From: Streptomyces netropsis
Lineage (GTDB): Bacteria; Actinomycetota; Actinomycetes; Streptomycetales; Streptomycetaceae
Direction: 5' to 3'
Assembly: GCF_014203545.1 (NCBI RefSeq)
Contig: NZ_JACHJG010000001.1
Coordinates: forward strand, 434,001-498,000
Length of the DNA: 64,000 bases
Numbering within the stretch: the stretch's first letter is position 1; each line of letters begins with the position of its first letter. Shown one piece after another: positions 52,002 through 59,778 of this stretch. Position numbers and translations under genes: made by a program. The notes beneath the pieces were generated by a model. That model worked only from the letters and a program-made list of their open reading frames with translations. It ran no database searches and was not told the DNA's origin.

Positions 52002-52601
52002 ATGAAGGTGCGTGGAGCAGCCCCCGCGTGTGCGGTCGGGGCGGTCCTCCTGGCCGTGTTCCTGCCCGTCGGATCCGTATCGGCGGCCGCGGCCCCGGCC
52101 GACGAGGGGTGCGTCAAGGAACGCCTCGCCGCACTGGCCGCGGAGGAGGCCCGGGACGCGGGACTGAACAACCTCATGGCGGCGGAATCGGCGAATGACG
52201 GCGCCATGAAGGAATACCGGGGTTCCCTGAACCGGATCGATCTGTCGGGCGGTGTCCCCGCCGGGCCCGCCCCGCGCGACCTCAAGCGCCTCTCCGCCGC
52301 CGTGGACAAGACCCGGAAAGGGGTCGACGCGGCCCGCGGCAACCTGCGGGCGAAGATCAAGGCGCTCGGTGACGCCCGTGCCGCGTACGCGGAGTGCCTG
52401 AAGAAGCCGCTGCCCGCCCAGCCGGCACCTTCCGTGCAGTCGCCGCCCGCTCAGCCGGCGTCTTCCGAGCAACCGGCGTCTTCCGAGCAACTGGCTTCCT
52501 CCGAGCAGCCGCCGTCCCCCGAGCAACCGCCGTCCTCCGAGCAGCCGGCGGCACCCCCGCAGCCGCCGTCGCCCGTCGGTGGTAACTCCGTGGCGCCTTA
52601 G
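52002..52601 (+). CDS. Secreted protein with Ser/Glu/Gln/Pro repeat tail
   Basis: 199 residues from ATG 52002 with aggag upstream. Signal peptide (ACAVGAVLLAVFLPVGSVSAAAAPA), a helical charged domain with a Cys near each end (EGCVKERL, AAYAECLKK), and a tail of six-residue repeats (QPASSEQ, PPSPEQ, PPSSEQ) encoded by an 18-bp tandem repeat at about 52452-52552. The tail may span the cell wall; no sorting signal is present. It is divergent from the repeat-containing transferase with a ~195-bp gap. Confidence 0.7.
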   Translation: MKVRGAAPACAVGAVLLAVFLPVGSVSAAAAPADEGCVKERLAALAAEEARDAGLNNLMAAESANDGAMKEYRGSLNRIDLSGGVPAGPAPRDLKRLSAAVDKTRKGVDAARGNLRAKIKALGDARAAYAECLKKPLPAQPAPSVQSPPAQPASSEQPASSEQLASSEQPPSPEQPPSSEQPAAPPQPPSPVGGNSVAP

Positions 52602-52673
52602 GAATACGACGTACCCCCGCCCTGTTGCCGCTGCCAGGGGCCCTGGACGACGAACGGAAGAGGCAGGCACGCG

Positions 52674-53084
52674 ATGAGCGGCAGCACGGTGGAGCTCACC
52701 AAGGACAACTTCGACGAGATCGTCTCCGGCAGCGGATTCGTGCTCATCGACTTCTGGGCGGAGTGGTGCGGGCCGTGCCGGAAGTTCGCGCCCGTCTACG
52801 AAGGGGCGGCGGGGCGCCACGACGATCTGGTCTTCGCCAAGGTCGACACCGAGGCGCAGCCGGAGCTGGCCGCCGCCTTCGAGATCCAGTCGATCCCGAC
52901 GCTGATGATCGTGCGGGACAACATCGCGGTGTTCGCCCAGCCCGGCGCGCTGCCGGAGGCCGCGTTGGAGGACGTCATCAAGCAGGCCCGCGCGCTCGAC
53001 ATGGACGAGGTACGGGCCTCGGTCGCGCAGGCGCAGGCGGACGCGGAGGCGCAAGCGGGCGGCGAGCGGCGCGACGGTGAGTGA
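52674..53084 (+). CDS. Thioredoxin
   Basis: 136 residues; FWAEWCGPCRKFAPVYE places the redox-active WCGPC at 31-35, and the cis-Pro is in SIPTLMIVRD. It has a C-terminal Ala/Glu/Gln-rich extension of about 25 residues beyond the usual 108. It reduces protein disulphides in the cytoplasm. Its end overlaps the phosphatase gene start. Confidence 0.94.
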   Translation: MSGSTVELTKDNFDEIVSGSGFVLIDFWAEWCGPCRKFAPVYEGAAGRHDDLVFAKVDTEAQPELAAAFEIQSIPTLMIVRDNIAVFAQPGALPEAALEDVIKQARALDMDEVRASVAQAQADAEAQAGGERRDGE

Positions 53085-53787
53085 GCTGCTGCTGGTCCGG
53101 CACGGCGAGACCGAGTGGAGCCGTTCGGGGCGGCACACCGGGCTGACCGATCTGCCGCTGACCGAGGTCGGGGAGGGGCAGGCGACGGCCCTACGGCCGC
53201 TGCTCGCGGAGCGCACGGTGTCCCTGGTACTGGCGAGCCCGCTGGGGCGGGCCGTGCGGACCGCCGAACTGGCCGGGCTCACGGGCGTACGGACCGACCC
53301 CGACCTGCGGGAGTGGGACTACGGCGGCTACGAGGGCGTGACGACCGCGGAGATCCAGCGCACCCGGCCCGACTGGTATCTGTGGGACGACGGGGTGGTC
53401 CCCGGGCCCGCCGAGCACCCCGGGGAGACGCTCGACGAGGTGGGCGCGCGGGCCGACCGGGTCCTGGCGCGGATCGCGCCGCGGTTGCGGTCGGCGGACG
53501 GCGGCGATGTGGTGCTGGTCGCGCACGGGCACTTCCTGCGGGTGCTGACCGCCCGTAGGCTCGGGCTGCCGCCCGCGGCCGGCGCGCTGTTCCGGCTGGA
53601 CACGGCGACCGTCAGCCGGATCGGCACCGAGCACGGGCGCCCGGCGCTCGTGGCCTGGAACACGCCGTCCGCCGGGCCGTCCGGGAGGGGAGCCTCCGAC
53701 GCCATACCCGACGGCGCTCCCGAATCGGCGTCCGAGGGGTCTTCCGGGCGTGTCGGAACCGGGGCGAGGGCCGCGTCGGCACGATGA
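53077..53787 (+). CDS. Histidine phosphatase family protein
   Basis: 236 residues from a GTG that overlaps the end of the thioredoxin gene by eight bases. LLLVRHGETEWSRSGRHTG carries the catalytic RHG (His9); the second active-site His is in LVAHGHFLRVLTA. It belongs to the cofactor-independent phosphoglycerate-mutase-like phosphatases (CobC/GpmB type); the substrate is unassigned. The last ~40 residues are Ala/Gly/Ser-rich and variable. Confidence 0.9.
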   Translation: MSELLLVRHGETEWSRSGRHTGLTDLPLTEVGEGQATALRPLLAERTVSLVLASPLGRAVRTAELAGLTGVRTDPDLREWDYGGYEGVTTAEIQRTRPDWYLWDDGVVPGPAEHPGETLDEVGARADRVLARIAPRLRSADGGDVVLVAHGHFLRVLTARRLGLPPAAGALFRLDTATVSRIGTEHGRPALVAWNTPSAGPSGRGASDAIPDGAPESASEGSSGRVGTGARAASAR

Positions 53788-53850
53788 TCGGGACGTTGGG
53801 CCCGATCTTCATATGACTCGTTTGAACCGTTCTTGCAGGAGGAAGCCAGT

Positions 53851-54276
53851 ATGGCCACGAACCGCATCGCGCACACGGTCTGGGAAGGCGAACTGCTCAA
53901 GGGCAGCGGCACCGTCACCTTCGACTCGTCCGGCATCGGCGACTACCCGGTCTCCTGGCCGTCCCGCGCCGAGCAGGCCAATGGCAAGACGAGCCCCGAG
54001 GAGCTGATCGCGGGCGCGCACTCCAGCTGCTTCTCGATGGCCCTCTCGCACGGGCTGACCGGCGCCGGCACCCCGCCGACCCGTCTGGAGACCAAGGCCG
54101 AGGTCACCTTCCAGCCGGGTGAGGGCATCACCGGCATCCACCTCACCGTGCGCGGAGAGGTGCCCGGTCTGGACGAGGAGGGCTTCGTCGCGGCCGCCGA
54201 GGACGCCAAGAAGAACTGCCCGGTCAGCCAGGCGCTCACCGGGACGACGATCACGCTCTCGGCCGAGCTGGCCTGA
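53851..54276 (+). CDS. OsmC family peroxiredoxin
   Basis: 141 residues from ATG 53851 with AGGAGGA upstream. The two reactive cysteines are at about 60 (GAHSSCFSMAL) and 123 (AKKNCPVSQAL), typical of OsmC/Ohr, and TSPEELIAGAH is conserved. It reduces organic or hydrogen peroxides with a dithiol donor. No OhrR-type regulator is beside it. Confidence 0.95.
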   Translation: MATNRIAHTVWEGELLKGSGTVTFDSSGIGDYPVSWPSRAEQANGKTSPEELIAGAHSSCFSMALSHGLTGAGTPPTRLETKAEVTFQPGEGITGIHLTVRGEVPGLDEEGFVAAAEDAKKNCPVSQALTGTTITLSAELA

Positions 54277-54292
54277 CCGACGGCCCACTCCG

Positions 54293-54338
54293 GACGAGCC
54301 GCTCCCGGCCGCCGCACGGCGGCCGGGAGCGGCTCGTC
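54293..54338. terminator. Bidirectional terminator with perfect 21-bp stem
   Basis: Arms at 54293-54313 and 54318-54338 (gacgagccgctcccgg... and complement) with a gcac loop lie exactly between the convergent osmC and sortase genes. Confidence 0.92.
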
Positions 54339-54905
54339 TCACGACCGCAGGGAGGCGTAGACGATCAGGTTCTGCACGGGGTGCCCGTCGGAGTCGAGGT
54401 CGCCCGCGCAGGTGACCAGGCGCAGCGCCCGCTCCGAGGTCCCGCCGTAGACCTTCTTCGTCGGGAACGCCTTCTTGTCGACCTTCTCCGTGCCGGTCAC
54501 CGCGAAGTGCAGCACCTTGCCGTCGCCGCGCTCGACGTCGATGACCGTGCCCTTGCCGACCTTGCCCAGGTCGTGGAAGACGGCCTTGCCGTCGCGGGTG
54601 TCGTTGTGGCCGATGATGACGGCCGCCCCGGGCTCGCCGGGCTTGGCGCCGCCCGTGTACCAGCCCGCGGTCATGCCCTTTTCCGGCGGCGGGACCTGCA
54701 CGGTCTCGTCCTTGTTCAGCCCCAGGCGCATCAGCGGGCTCCGCACGCCGATGGCGGGGATGGAGACCCCGGCCGGTTCCTCGGCCGAGGCGGGGGTGCC
54801 GCTGGCCTTGTCGTCGGCGGTTCCGCCCATGGAGCAGGCGGTCAGCAGCGCGACCGGCAGCATCAGCAGGGCGAGGACGAGGGCGGAAAGGCGGGTACGG
54901 GACAT
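54339..54905 (-). CDS. Class F sortase (lipoprotein)
   Basis: 188 residues from ATG 54905. The N-terminus has a lipobox (LLTACS), so the enzyme is probably a lipoprotein rather than a transmembrane protein. Sortase core: IPAIGVRSPLMRLGL, catalytic His in IIGHNDTRD, Cys in LRLVTCAGDL and Arg in the last residues (YASLRS). Class F sortases are actinobacterial enzymes of unclear substrate. The LAXTG protein at 9552 is more likely a class E substrate, so the two need not be partners. Confidence 0.88.
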   Translation of the reverse strand: MSRTRLSALVLALLMLPVALLTACSMGGTADDKASGTPASAEEPAGVSIPAIGVRSPLMRLGLNKDETVQVPPPEKGMTAGWYTGGAKPGEPGAAVIIGHNDTRDGKAVFHDLGKVGKGTVIDVERGDGKVLHFAVTGTEKVDKKAFPTKKVYGGTSERALRLVTCAGDLDSDGHPVQNLIVYASLRS

Positions 54906-55031
54906 GGGTATCCATCCGGGGTGAGGAAGCACCGCCCACGCTACGGATGCGCTCCGCGCTCTCACCTCGGGTAAATGGCCACTTCGGTCTCCGCCTAAAG
55001 GACGAGGCGCTTGTCCCCTGCGGGCCGTGCC

Positions 55032-55077
55032 GTGCGCACCACCGCTGCGCGGCGGTGTCCTCAATCGCCGGACGGGC
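55032..55077. repeat. Dispersed CGCCGGACGGGC-type repeat, copy 4
   Basis: Core plus the extension shared with 7359-7409 (ccgctgcgcggcggtg). It overlaps the 3' end of the gene at 55061 and supplies its stop codon on the minus strand. Confidence 0.85.
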
Positions 55078-55702
55078 CGGGTTGCGCTGGTGTCCCTGGG
55101 CGCCGGACCGGGCTGTGTGGTGCTACGACGCGCTGCAGCAGCCCCCAGCTGAACTCCGCCACGTACTCCGCGCGCTCCCCGGCGGCGTCCGGTGCCGTGA
55201 ACGACAGCCGCCAGCGGGTGGGGGCCGTGCCCTCCATCGGGCGCGCGGGCGGGAAGGCACGCGCCACCTCGTCCACGGTGCACGCCCAGGGCCTCAGGTC
55301 GCGGACCGTACGCAGCGCGGGGCCGGGCAGGCCGGGGGCCCGGACCAGCCATTCGTTCCAGACCGCCCCGCCGGGCGCGCTCAGCACCTCGAACCTCAGA
55401 TCGGGCCAGAGCGGCACGCGCCACATCAGGGCCTCGAAGGTCAGGTCCCCCACGCGGCGCTCGGAGACGGTCTCGGGCGGGCCGAGCACGGAGCGGTAGC
55501 GGGCGCCCGCCGCGCGGCGCCGCGGGGAGTGCTGCGCGGCCTGCCAGCGGCGGTTGGCCTCGCGCATCTCCGAGCGGTCGACGCCCAGTTCGCGCAGGGC
55601 GTCCTCGACCAGGCCGGGCTGGTGGTCGGCCATCCGGCGCAGCAGCACGAGCTGGAACGCGAGCGGGCCGAAGGCGGGGGTGGGGGAGGGCGCTGAGCTC
55701 AT
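55061..55702 (-). CDS. Conserved hypothetical protein
   Basis: 213 residues from ATG 55702. A helical N-terminal region (LAFQLVLLRRMADHQPGLVEDALRELGVDRSEMREANRRWQ) and a larger alpha/beta region with several Trp (ALMWRVPLWPDLRF, GAVWNEWLVRAPGLPGP). I do not recognise the domain. Its end (GPSGD) and stop codon fall within a dispersed repeat, just as for the gene at 6694. The frame stays open to 55804. Confidence 0.65.
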   Translation of the reverse strand: MSSAPSPTPAFGPLAFQLVLLRRMADHQPGLVEDALRELGVDRSEMREANRRWQAAQHSPRRRAAGARYRSVLGPPETVSERRVGDLTFEALMWRVPLWPDLRFEVLSAPGGAVWNEWLVRAPGLPGPALRTVRDLRPWACTVDEVARAFPPARPMEGTAPTRWRLSFTAPDAAGERAEYVAEFSWGLLQRVVAPHSPVRRPGTPAQPGPSGD

Positions 55703-55919
55703 GGGGGCATCGTCGCGCAATCCGTCCGGCCCCCGGCACCCCGCCCGGGGGCTTCGTCCCCGGGCGCGGCGATATCGCGACACCGACCGCCGGGAACCAG
55801 CCACGCTGACGGATGATCAGCACCGCTACCGGGCGCCCCGTCGGCGGATGTCGTCGAAGCTTTACCCGCCGTCACCCCGGAGCTGGCCCGTGGGCCGCCT
55901 ACGGCGCCGACCCGGCCGG

Positions 55920-55925
55920 TACGGT
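55920..55925 (+). promoter_or_regulatory. -10 element (TACGGT)
   Basis: TACGGT lies six bases before the ATG at 55932 of the isochorismatase-like gene, which has no Shine-Dalgarno sequence. Confidence 0.5.
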
Positions 55926-55931
55926 CTGGAC

Positions 55932-56447
55932 ATGACCGAAATCGACCCGCAGCGAACCGCCTTGGTGATCGTCGATCTCATGGAGCGCATCGTGGCGCTT
56001 CCGCTCGCGCCGCGCTCCGGTGACGAAGTGGCGGAGAGATCCGTGGAGTTGGCGCGGGCGTTCCGCAAGGCGGGGGCGCCGGTCGCGGTCGTACGGGTGG
56101 AGCGGCCGGGGGTGGTGGAGCAGCCGCCCGGCAGCGCGCTGCTCTCCGGGGTCGCCGAGCCGGGCGACATCGAGGTCGTCAAGGGGGCCGTCGGCGCGTT
56201 CCACGGCACCGGGCTGGACGCGCGGCTGCGGGAGCGCGGGGTGCGGACGCTCGTCCTCACCGGGATCGCCACCAACCTCGGCGTGGAGTCGACCGCCCGC
56301 GCCGCCGCCGATCACGGCTATGAGCTGGTGTTCGTGGAGGACGCGATGAGCGCCCTGACCGAGGCGGAGCACCGGGCGTCGGTGACGCTCGACATGCCCC
56401 GGCTGGGCACCGTCGTCACGGCCCGTGATCTGCGCCTGACCGGCTGA
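55932..56447 (+). CDS. Isochorismatase-family protein lacking the usual nucleophilic Cys
   Basis: 171 residues. The fold is clear: TALVIVDLMERIV (Asp), VVKGAVGAFHGTGLD (Lys), VLTGIATNLGVESTARAAADHGYELVFVEDA. In cysteine hydrolases the motif is T-x-x-CV-x-x-TAR; here the Cys position is Gly (TNLGVEST). Members with this replacement, such as isochorismatases, use a different mechanism, so amidase activity is unlikely. The start is fixed by a -10 box six bases upstream. It converges with the MarR gene. Confidence 0.85.
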   Translation: MTEIDPQRTALVIVDLMERIVALPLAPRSGDEVAERSVELARAFRKAGAPVAVVRVERPGVVEQPPGSALLSGVAEPGDIEVVKGAVGAFHGTGLDARLRERGVRTLVLTGIATNLGVESTARAAADHGYELVFVEDAMSALTEAEHRASVTLDMPRLGTVVTARDLRLTG

Positions 56448-56476
56448 GCGGGCCACCGGGCGGGCCGCAGCGCCGC

Positions 56477-56926
56477 TCAGAGGTGCGTGTACGGGTCGTC
56501 GGGGTCCTCGCCCAGCATCCGCTTGAGCAGGTCGCGCAGGACCGTGCGCTCCTGCGCCGACAGCCCCGCCAGCGGTTCGCGCGCGAAGTTCAGCGACGCG
56601 CGCAGCCGGCCGGAGACCTCCCGGCCCGCTTCGGTGGCCGCGGCGAGCTTCACTCGGCGGTCGGCGGGGTCCGGTCGGCGTTCGACCAGGTCACGGGCCT
56701 CCAGACGGTCGACGATGCCGGTGACGTTGGACGGCTCGCACTTCAGCTGCTGCGCGATGCGGCGCATGGGCTGCGGCTCGCTGGCCAGCAGCGCCAGCAC
56801 CCGCGCCTGGGCGCCGGTGAGGGAGTGCTTGGCCGCCGCCTCCTCGTACTCCTCGTGGTAGCGCGCCACGACGGTCGCGATGAGTTCGACGACTTCGAGG
56901 GTCAGGGCATCCGTTCGGGGGACCAT
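56477..56926 (-). CDS. MarR-family transcriptional regulator
   Basis: 149 residues. Winged helix with SLTGAQARVLALLASEPQPMRRIAQQLKCEPSNVTGIVDRLEARDLVERRPDPADRRVKLAA is textbook MarR. TAGCCT (minus strand, 56934-56939) lies seven bases before its ATG, so the gene is probably leaderless. It is divergent from an NADP-dependent oxidoreductase, and a near-ideal operator palindrome lies between them. Confidence 0.94.
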   Translation of the reverse strand: MVPRTDALTLEVVELIATVVARYHEEYEEAAAKHSLTGAQARVLALLASEPQPMRRIAQQLKCEPSNVTGIVDRLEARDLVERRPDPADRRVKLAAATEAGREVSGRLRASLNFAREPLAGLSAQERTVLRDLLKRMLGEDPDDPYTHL

Positions 56927-56933
56927 GGGTCTC

Positions 56934-56939
56934 AGGCTA
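56934..56939 (-). promoter_or_regulatory. -10 element (TAGCCT) of marR-type gene
   Basis: TAGCCT on the minus strand is seven bases before ATG 56926; transcription would start at the start codon. Confidence 0.5.
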
Positions 56940-56948
56940 CCGCGTTGC

Positions 56949-56997
56949 TTGACAACATGAAATATCGAGGAGCATGGTTGTTTCAGTTAGTGAAACA
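56949..56997 (+). promoter_or_regulatory. Promoter and MarR operator of the oxidoreductase gene
   Basis: TTGACA at 56949-56954 and CATGGT at 56973-56978 (18-base spacer) form a plausible -35/-10 pair. TGTTTCAGTTAGTGAAACA at 56979-56997 is a perfect 7-bp inverted repeat (centre GTTAG) at the expected transcription start, the size and position of a MarR site. Confidence 0.75.
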
Positions 56998-57014
56998 TTA
57001 GGAGGCTTCGCTTC

Positions 57015-58034
57015 ATGTCCGCAACGCCCACCACCGGCCGTGAATGGCACCTCGTCGCCCGCCCGCAGGGCTGGCCGAAGCCCGAGGACTTCGCCCTGCG
57101 CGAGGTCGCGGTGCCCGAGCTCGGCGAGGGCCAGGTCCTGGTCCGCAACGTCCACATGTCCGTGGACCCGTACATGCGCGGCCGGATGAACGACGTCAAG
57201 TCGTACGTACCCCCGTTCCAGCTCGACCAGCCCATGGACGGCGGCGCGATCGGTGAGGTCATCGCCTCCCGCTCCGAGAGCCTCGCGGTCGGCGACCACG
57301 TGCTGCACGGCCTCGGCTGGCGCGAGTACGCGGTGGGCGACGCCCGGCACGCCACCAAGGTCGACCCGGAGGCGGCCCCGCTCTCCACCTACCTCGGCGT
57401 GCTCGGCATGCCGGGCCTGACCGCCTACGCGGGCCTGCTGGAGGTCGCCTCCTTCAAGGAGGGCGACGCCGTCTTCGTCTCCGGCGCGGCGGGTGCGGTC
57501 GGCAGCCTCGTCGGCCAGATCGCCCGGCTCAAGGGCGCCTCGCACGTCGTCGGCAGTGCGGGCTCGGACGAGAAGGTCAGGATCCTCAAGGAGGAGTACG
57601 GCTTCACCGCCGCCTTCAACTACAAGAACGGCCCCGTCGCCGAGCAGCTGAAGGAAGCCGCCCCCGACGGCATCGACGTCTACTTCGACAACGTCGGCGG
57701 CGACCACCTCGAAGCGGCCATCTACTCCATGAACGTGCACGGCCGTGCCGCGCTGTGCGGTGCGATCGCCCAGTACAACGCCACCGAGCCGCCGCCGGGC
57801 CCGCGCAACCTCGGCATGATCATCGGCAAGCGGCTGCGCCTGAACGGCCTGCTCGTCTCCGACCACCAGGCGCTGCGCCCGCGGTTCATCGAGGAGGTCT
57901 CGGCCTGGGTGCGCTCCGGCGAGATCAAGTACAACGAGACGGTCGTCAAGGGCATCGACCACGCCGTGGACGCCTTCCTCGGCATGCTCCGCGGCGAGAA
58001 CACCGGCAAGATGATCGTCAGCTTCGACGCGTAG
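57015..58034 (+). CDS. NADP-dependent oxidoreductase (leukotriene B4 12-hydroxydehydrogenase/CurA-like MDR)
   Basis: 339 residues with AGGAGG before the ATG. MDR fold without zinc ligands: HMSVDPYMRGRMND, GMPGLTAYAGLLEVASFKEGDAVFVSGAAGAVGSLVGQIA, YFDNVGGDHLEAAI and LRLNGLLVSDHQALRPRF are the signatures of the prostaglandin/2-alkenal reductase branch. It reduces alpha,beta-unsaturated carbonyls with NADPH. The divergent MarR gene and operator indicate induction by a reactive electrophile. Confidence 0.94.
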   Translation: MSATPTTGREWHLVARPQGWPKPEDFALREVAVPELGEGQVLVRNVHMSVDPYMRGRMNDVKSYVPPFQLDQPMDGGAIGEVIASRSESLAVGDHVLHGLGWREYAVGDARHATKVDPEAAPLSTYLGVLGMPGLTAYAGLLEVASFKEGDAVFVSGAAGAVGSLVGQIARLKGASHVVGSAGSDEKVRILKEEYGFTAAFNYKNGPVAEQLKEAAPDGIDVYFDNVGGDHLEAAIYSMNVHGRAALCGAIAQYNATEPPPGPRNLGMIIGKRLRLNGLLVSDHQALRPRFIEEVSAWVRSGEIKYNETVVKGIDHAVDAFLGMLRGENTGKMIVSFDA

Positions 58035-58069
58035 CCCTTGCCGGGGACCGACCGGCGTCTTCACGGGGG

Positions 58070-58091
58070 TCCTCAATCGCCGGACGGGCTG
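58070..58091. repeat. Dispersed CGCCGGACGGGC-type repeat, copy 5
   Basis: Core copy in plus orientation, 11 bp before the inverted pair at 58103-58150. Confidence 0.85.
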
Positions 58092-58102
58092 GCTGTGCTG
58101 TG

Positions 58103-58150
58103 TCCTCAATCGCCGGACGGGCTGAAATCAGCCCGTCCGGCGATTGAGGA
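58103..58150. terminator. Inverted pair of dispersed repeats, likely terminator
   Basis: Two 23-bp copies of the dispersed repeat in opposite orientation separated by aa (58103-58125 and 58128-58150) form a perfect hairpin after the oxidoreductase gene. The right-hand copy continues with the extension shared with 36481-36534. Confidence 0.85.
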
Positions 58151-58217
58151 CGCGCCCGCAGGGCGCCCCCCCCGCCGCAGGCGGGAAAGGAAGGTCAGGG
58201 CGTTCGCGGCAAGCGAC

Positions 58218-58223
58218 TACGCT
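58218..58223 (+). promoter_or_regulatory. -10 element (TACGCT) of EI24 gene
   Basis: TACGCT lies eight bases before the ATG at 58232; no ribosome-binding site is present. Confidence 0.45.
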
Positions 58224-58231
58224 TTGCCGCC

Positions 58232-59053
58232 ATGCGAGATCTTGTAGCGGGCATGACCTATCTGGCCAAGGGCCAGCGCTGGGTGGGGCGGAACCGGAAG
58301 CAGTGGGGGTTCGGACTGCTGCCCGGGCTGATCACTCTCGTCGGCTACGCGGGCGCGATGGTCGCGCTCGTCCTGTACGCGGACGACGTCGTCGACTGGG
58401 CCACGCCCTTCGCCGACGGCTGGGGCTCGCCCTGGCTCGGCCTCTTCCGCGGCGGCCTGACCGCCCTGTTCTTCGGCGGCAGCCTGCTGCTCGCGCTGAT
58501 CTCCTTCACCGCCGTCACCCTGCTGGTCGGCCAGCCCTTCTACGAGTCGCTCTCCGAGAAGGTCGACCTGTCCGAGGACGGCACCGCCCGCGAATCCGGG
58601 CTGCCGCTCTGGCGCGAGCTGTGGATCTCCGCCCGCGAGAGCCTCGCCGTGCTCCTTCGGGTGGCGATCTGGGGCGTGCTGCTCTTCGCCCTCGGCTTCG
58701 TGCCCGTCATCGGGCAGACGGTCATCCCGGCGATCGGCTTCTGCGTCTCCGGGTTCTTCCTCACCGAGGAACTCACCGCAGTCGCCCTCCAGCGCCGTGG
58801 CGTCCCCCTGCGGGAACGCCTGCGGATGCTGCGCTCCCGCAAGCTGCTCGCCCTCGGCTTCGGTGTGCCCCTCACCCTGCTCTTCCTGGTGCCGTTCGTC
58901 GCGGTGTTCGTCATGCCCGGCGCGGTCGCCGGCGCGACGCTGCTCGCCCGCGACCTCACGGGCGAGGCGGCCTCGCGGGACGGGGACGACGGGGCCGGCG
59001 GGGCCGACGACGGGGACGACGGCCACCGGCGGTCGGACTACGCCGTCAGCTGA
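58232..59053 (+). CDS. EI24 domain-containing membrane protein (CysZ-like)
   Basis: 273 residues. Four to five membrane spans and the EI24 signature (LLPGLITLVGYAGAMVALVL, FGGSLLLALISFTAVTLLVGQPFYESLSEKVD) place it with CysZ-type proteins, which mediate sulfate uptake in enterobacteria; the actinobacterial members are uncharacterised. The C-terminal tail is acidic and Gly/Asp-rich. Its last eight bases overlap the convergent nitrilase gene. Confidence 0.88.
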   Translation: MRDLVAGMTYLAKGQRWVGRNRKQWGFGLLPGLITLVGYAGAMVALVLYADDVVDWATPFADGWGSPWLGLFRGGLTALFFGGSLLLALISFTAVTLLVGQPFYESLSEKVDLSEDGTARESGLPLWRELWISARESLAVLLRVAIWGVLLFALGFVPVIGQTVIPAIGFCVSGFFLTEELTAVALQRRGVPLRERLRMLRSRKLLALGFGVPLTLLFLVPFVAVFVMPGAVAGATLLARDLTGEAASRDGDDGAGGADDGDDGHRRSDYAVS

Positions 59054-59771
59054 GCACGTCCGCCGGTACCAGCCCCGGCGCGGTGGCCGAGGCCTCGGCC
59101 AGCACGCCGCCGTCCGGGGACCACACCGCGCTGAGACCGCAGGCGTCGTACGGGCCCGCGGGGCCCGTGTGGTTGGCGAGCAGGACGTGCAGGCCGTGGT
59201 CCCTCGCCAGCGCCGGGAAGATCGCCACGCGTTCCTCGGCGCCGGCGCCCTTCGAATACAGCGAACTCGCCAGCAGCACCCGGCAGCCGTCGGCCGCCGC
59301 GCGGGCCGCGAGCTCGGGGAAGTGGGCGTCGAAGCAGATGGCCAGCCCGAACGCGACCTGGCCCAGCGTGAACCGGCCGTCCGCCGTCCCCGGGGCGAAG
59401 CCCGCGGCGCGCTCCGAATCCGTCACGTGCTGCTTGTCGTAGCGGGTGAGCAGCGCGCCGTCCGGCCCGTACACGTACGAGGTGATCGTCGGCCCCGCCG
59501 CCGAGCGCCCCGCGCAGTTGACCACCGCGGCGACCCCCGCCGCCGCGCAGGCCTGCCGGACCGGGGCCAGCCGGGGGTCGTCGGGGGCGAAGGCGAGCCG
59601 GTCCGGGTCGGCGGCTATCTGCGGCAGCTCGTAGCCGGTGACGGCCAGCTCGGGGAAGACGACCAGCGCCGCACCCCGCTCTCCCGCCTCGGTGACGAAC
59701 CCGGCCATGCGGGCGACGTTGGCGTCGACGTCGCACGGCCGGGCGGTGAACTGCGCCGCTGTGATGATCAT
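59046..59771 (-). CDS. Carbon-nitrogen hydrolase (nitrilase superfamily)
   Basis: 241 residues. The Glu-Lys-Cys triad is visible: FPELAVTGYE, RYDKQHVT and AICFDAHFPE. The protein belongs to the amidase/omega-amidase-like group rather than true nitrilases; the substrate is unknown. It is followed by a short gap and a minus-strand peptidase-like gene, and overlaps the EI24 gene tail-to-tail. Confidence 0.9.
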   Translation of the reverse strand: MIITAAQFTARPCDVDANVARMAGFVTEAGERGAALVVFPELAVTGYELPQIAADPDRLAFAPDDPRLAPVRQACAAAGVAAVVNCAGRSAAGPTITSYVYGPDGALLTRYDKQHVTDSERAAGFAPGTADGRFTLGQVAFGLAICFDAHFPELAARAAADGCRVLLASSLYSKGAGAEERVAIFPALARDHGLHVLLANHTGPAGPYDACGLSAVWSPDGGVLAEASATAPGLVPADVLS

Positions 59772-59778
59772 GTGCCCA

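Noticed and set aside
51807..53282. N-terminal extension of the transferase gene (open frame to 53282)
   Set aside because: It runs antisense through the secreted-repeat and thioredoxin genes, and a good ribosome site and GTG exist at 51806.
9552..54905. LAXTG protein and the sortase at 54339 as a dedicated pair
   Set aside because: The sortase is class F and about 44 kb away; LAXTG substrates are handled by class E sortases.
58103..58150. Insertion-sequence end
   Set aside because: The inverted repeat is a head-to-head pair of the dispersed 23-bp element with a two-base centre; there is no transposase.
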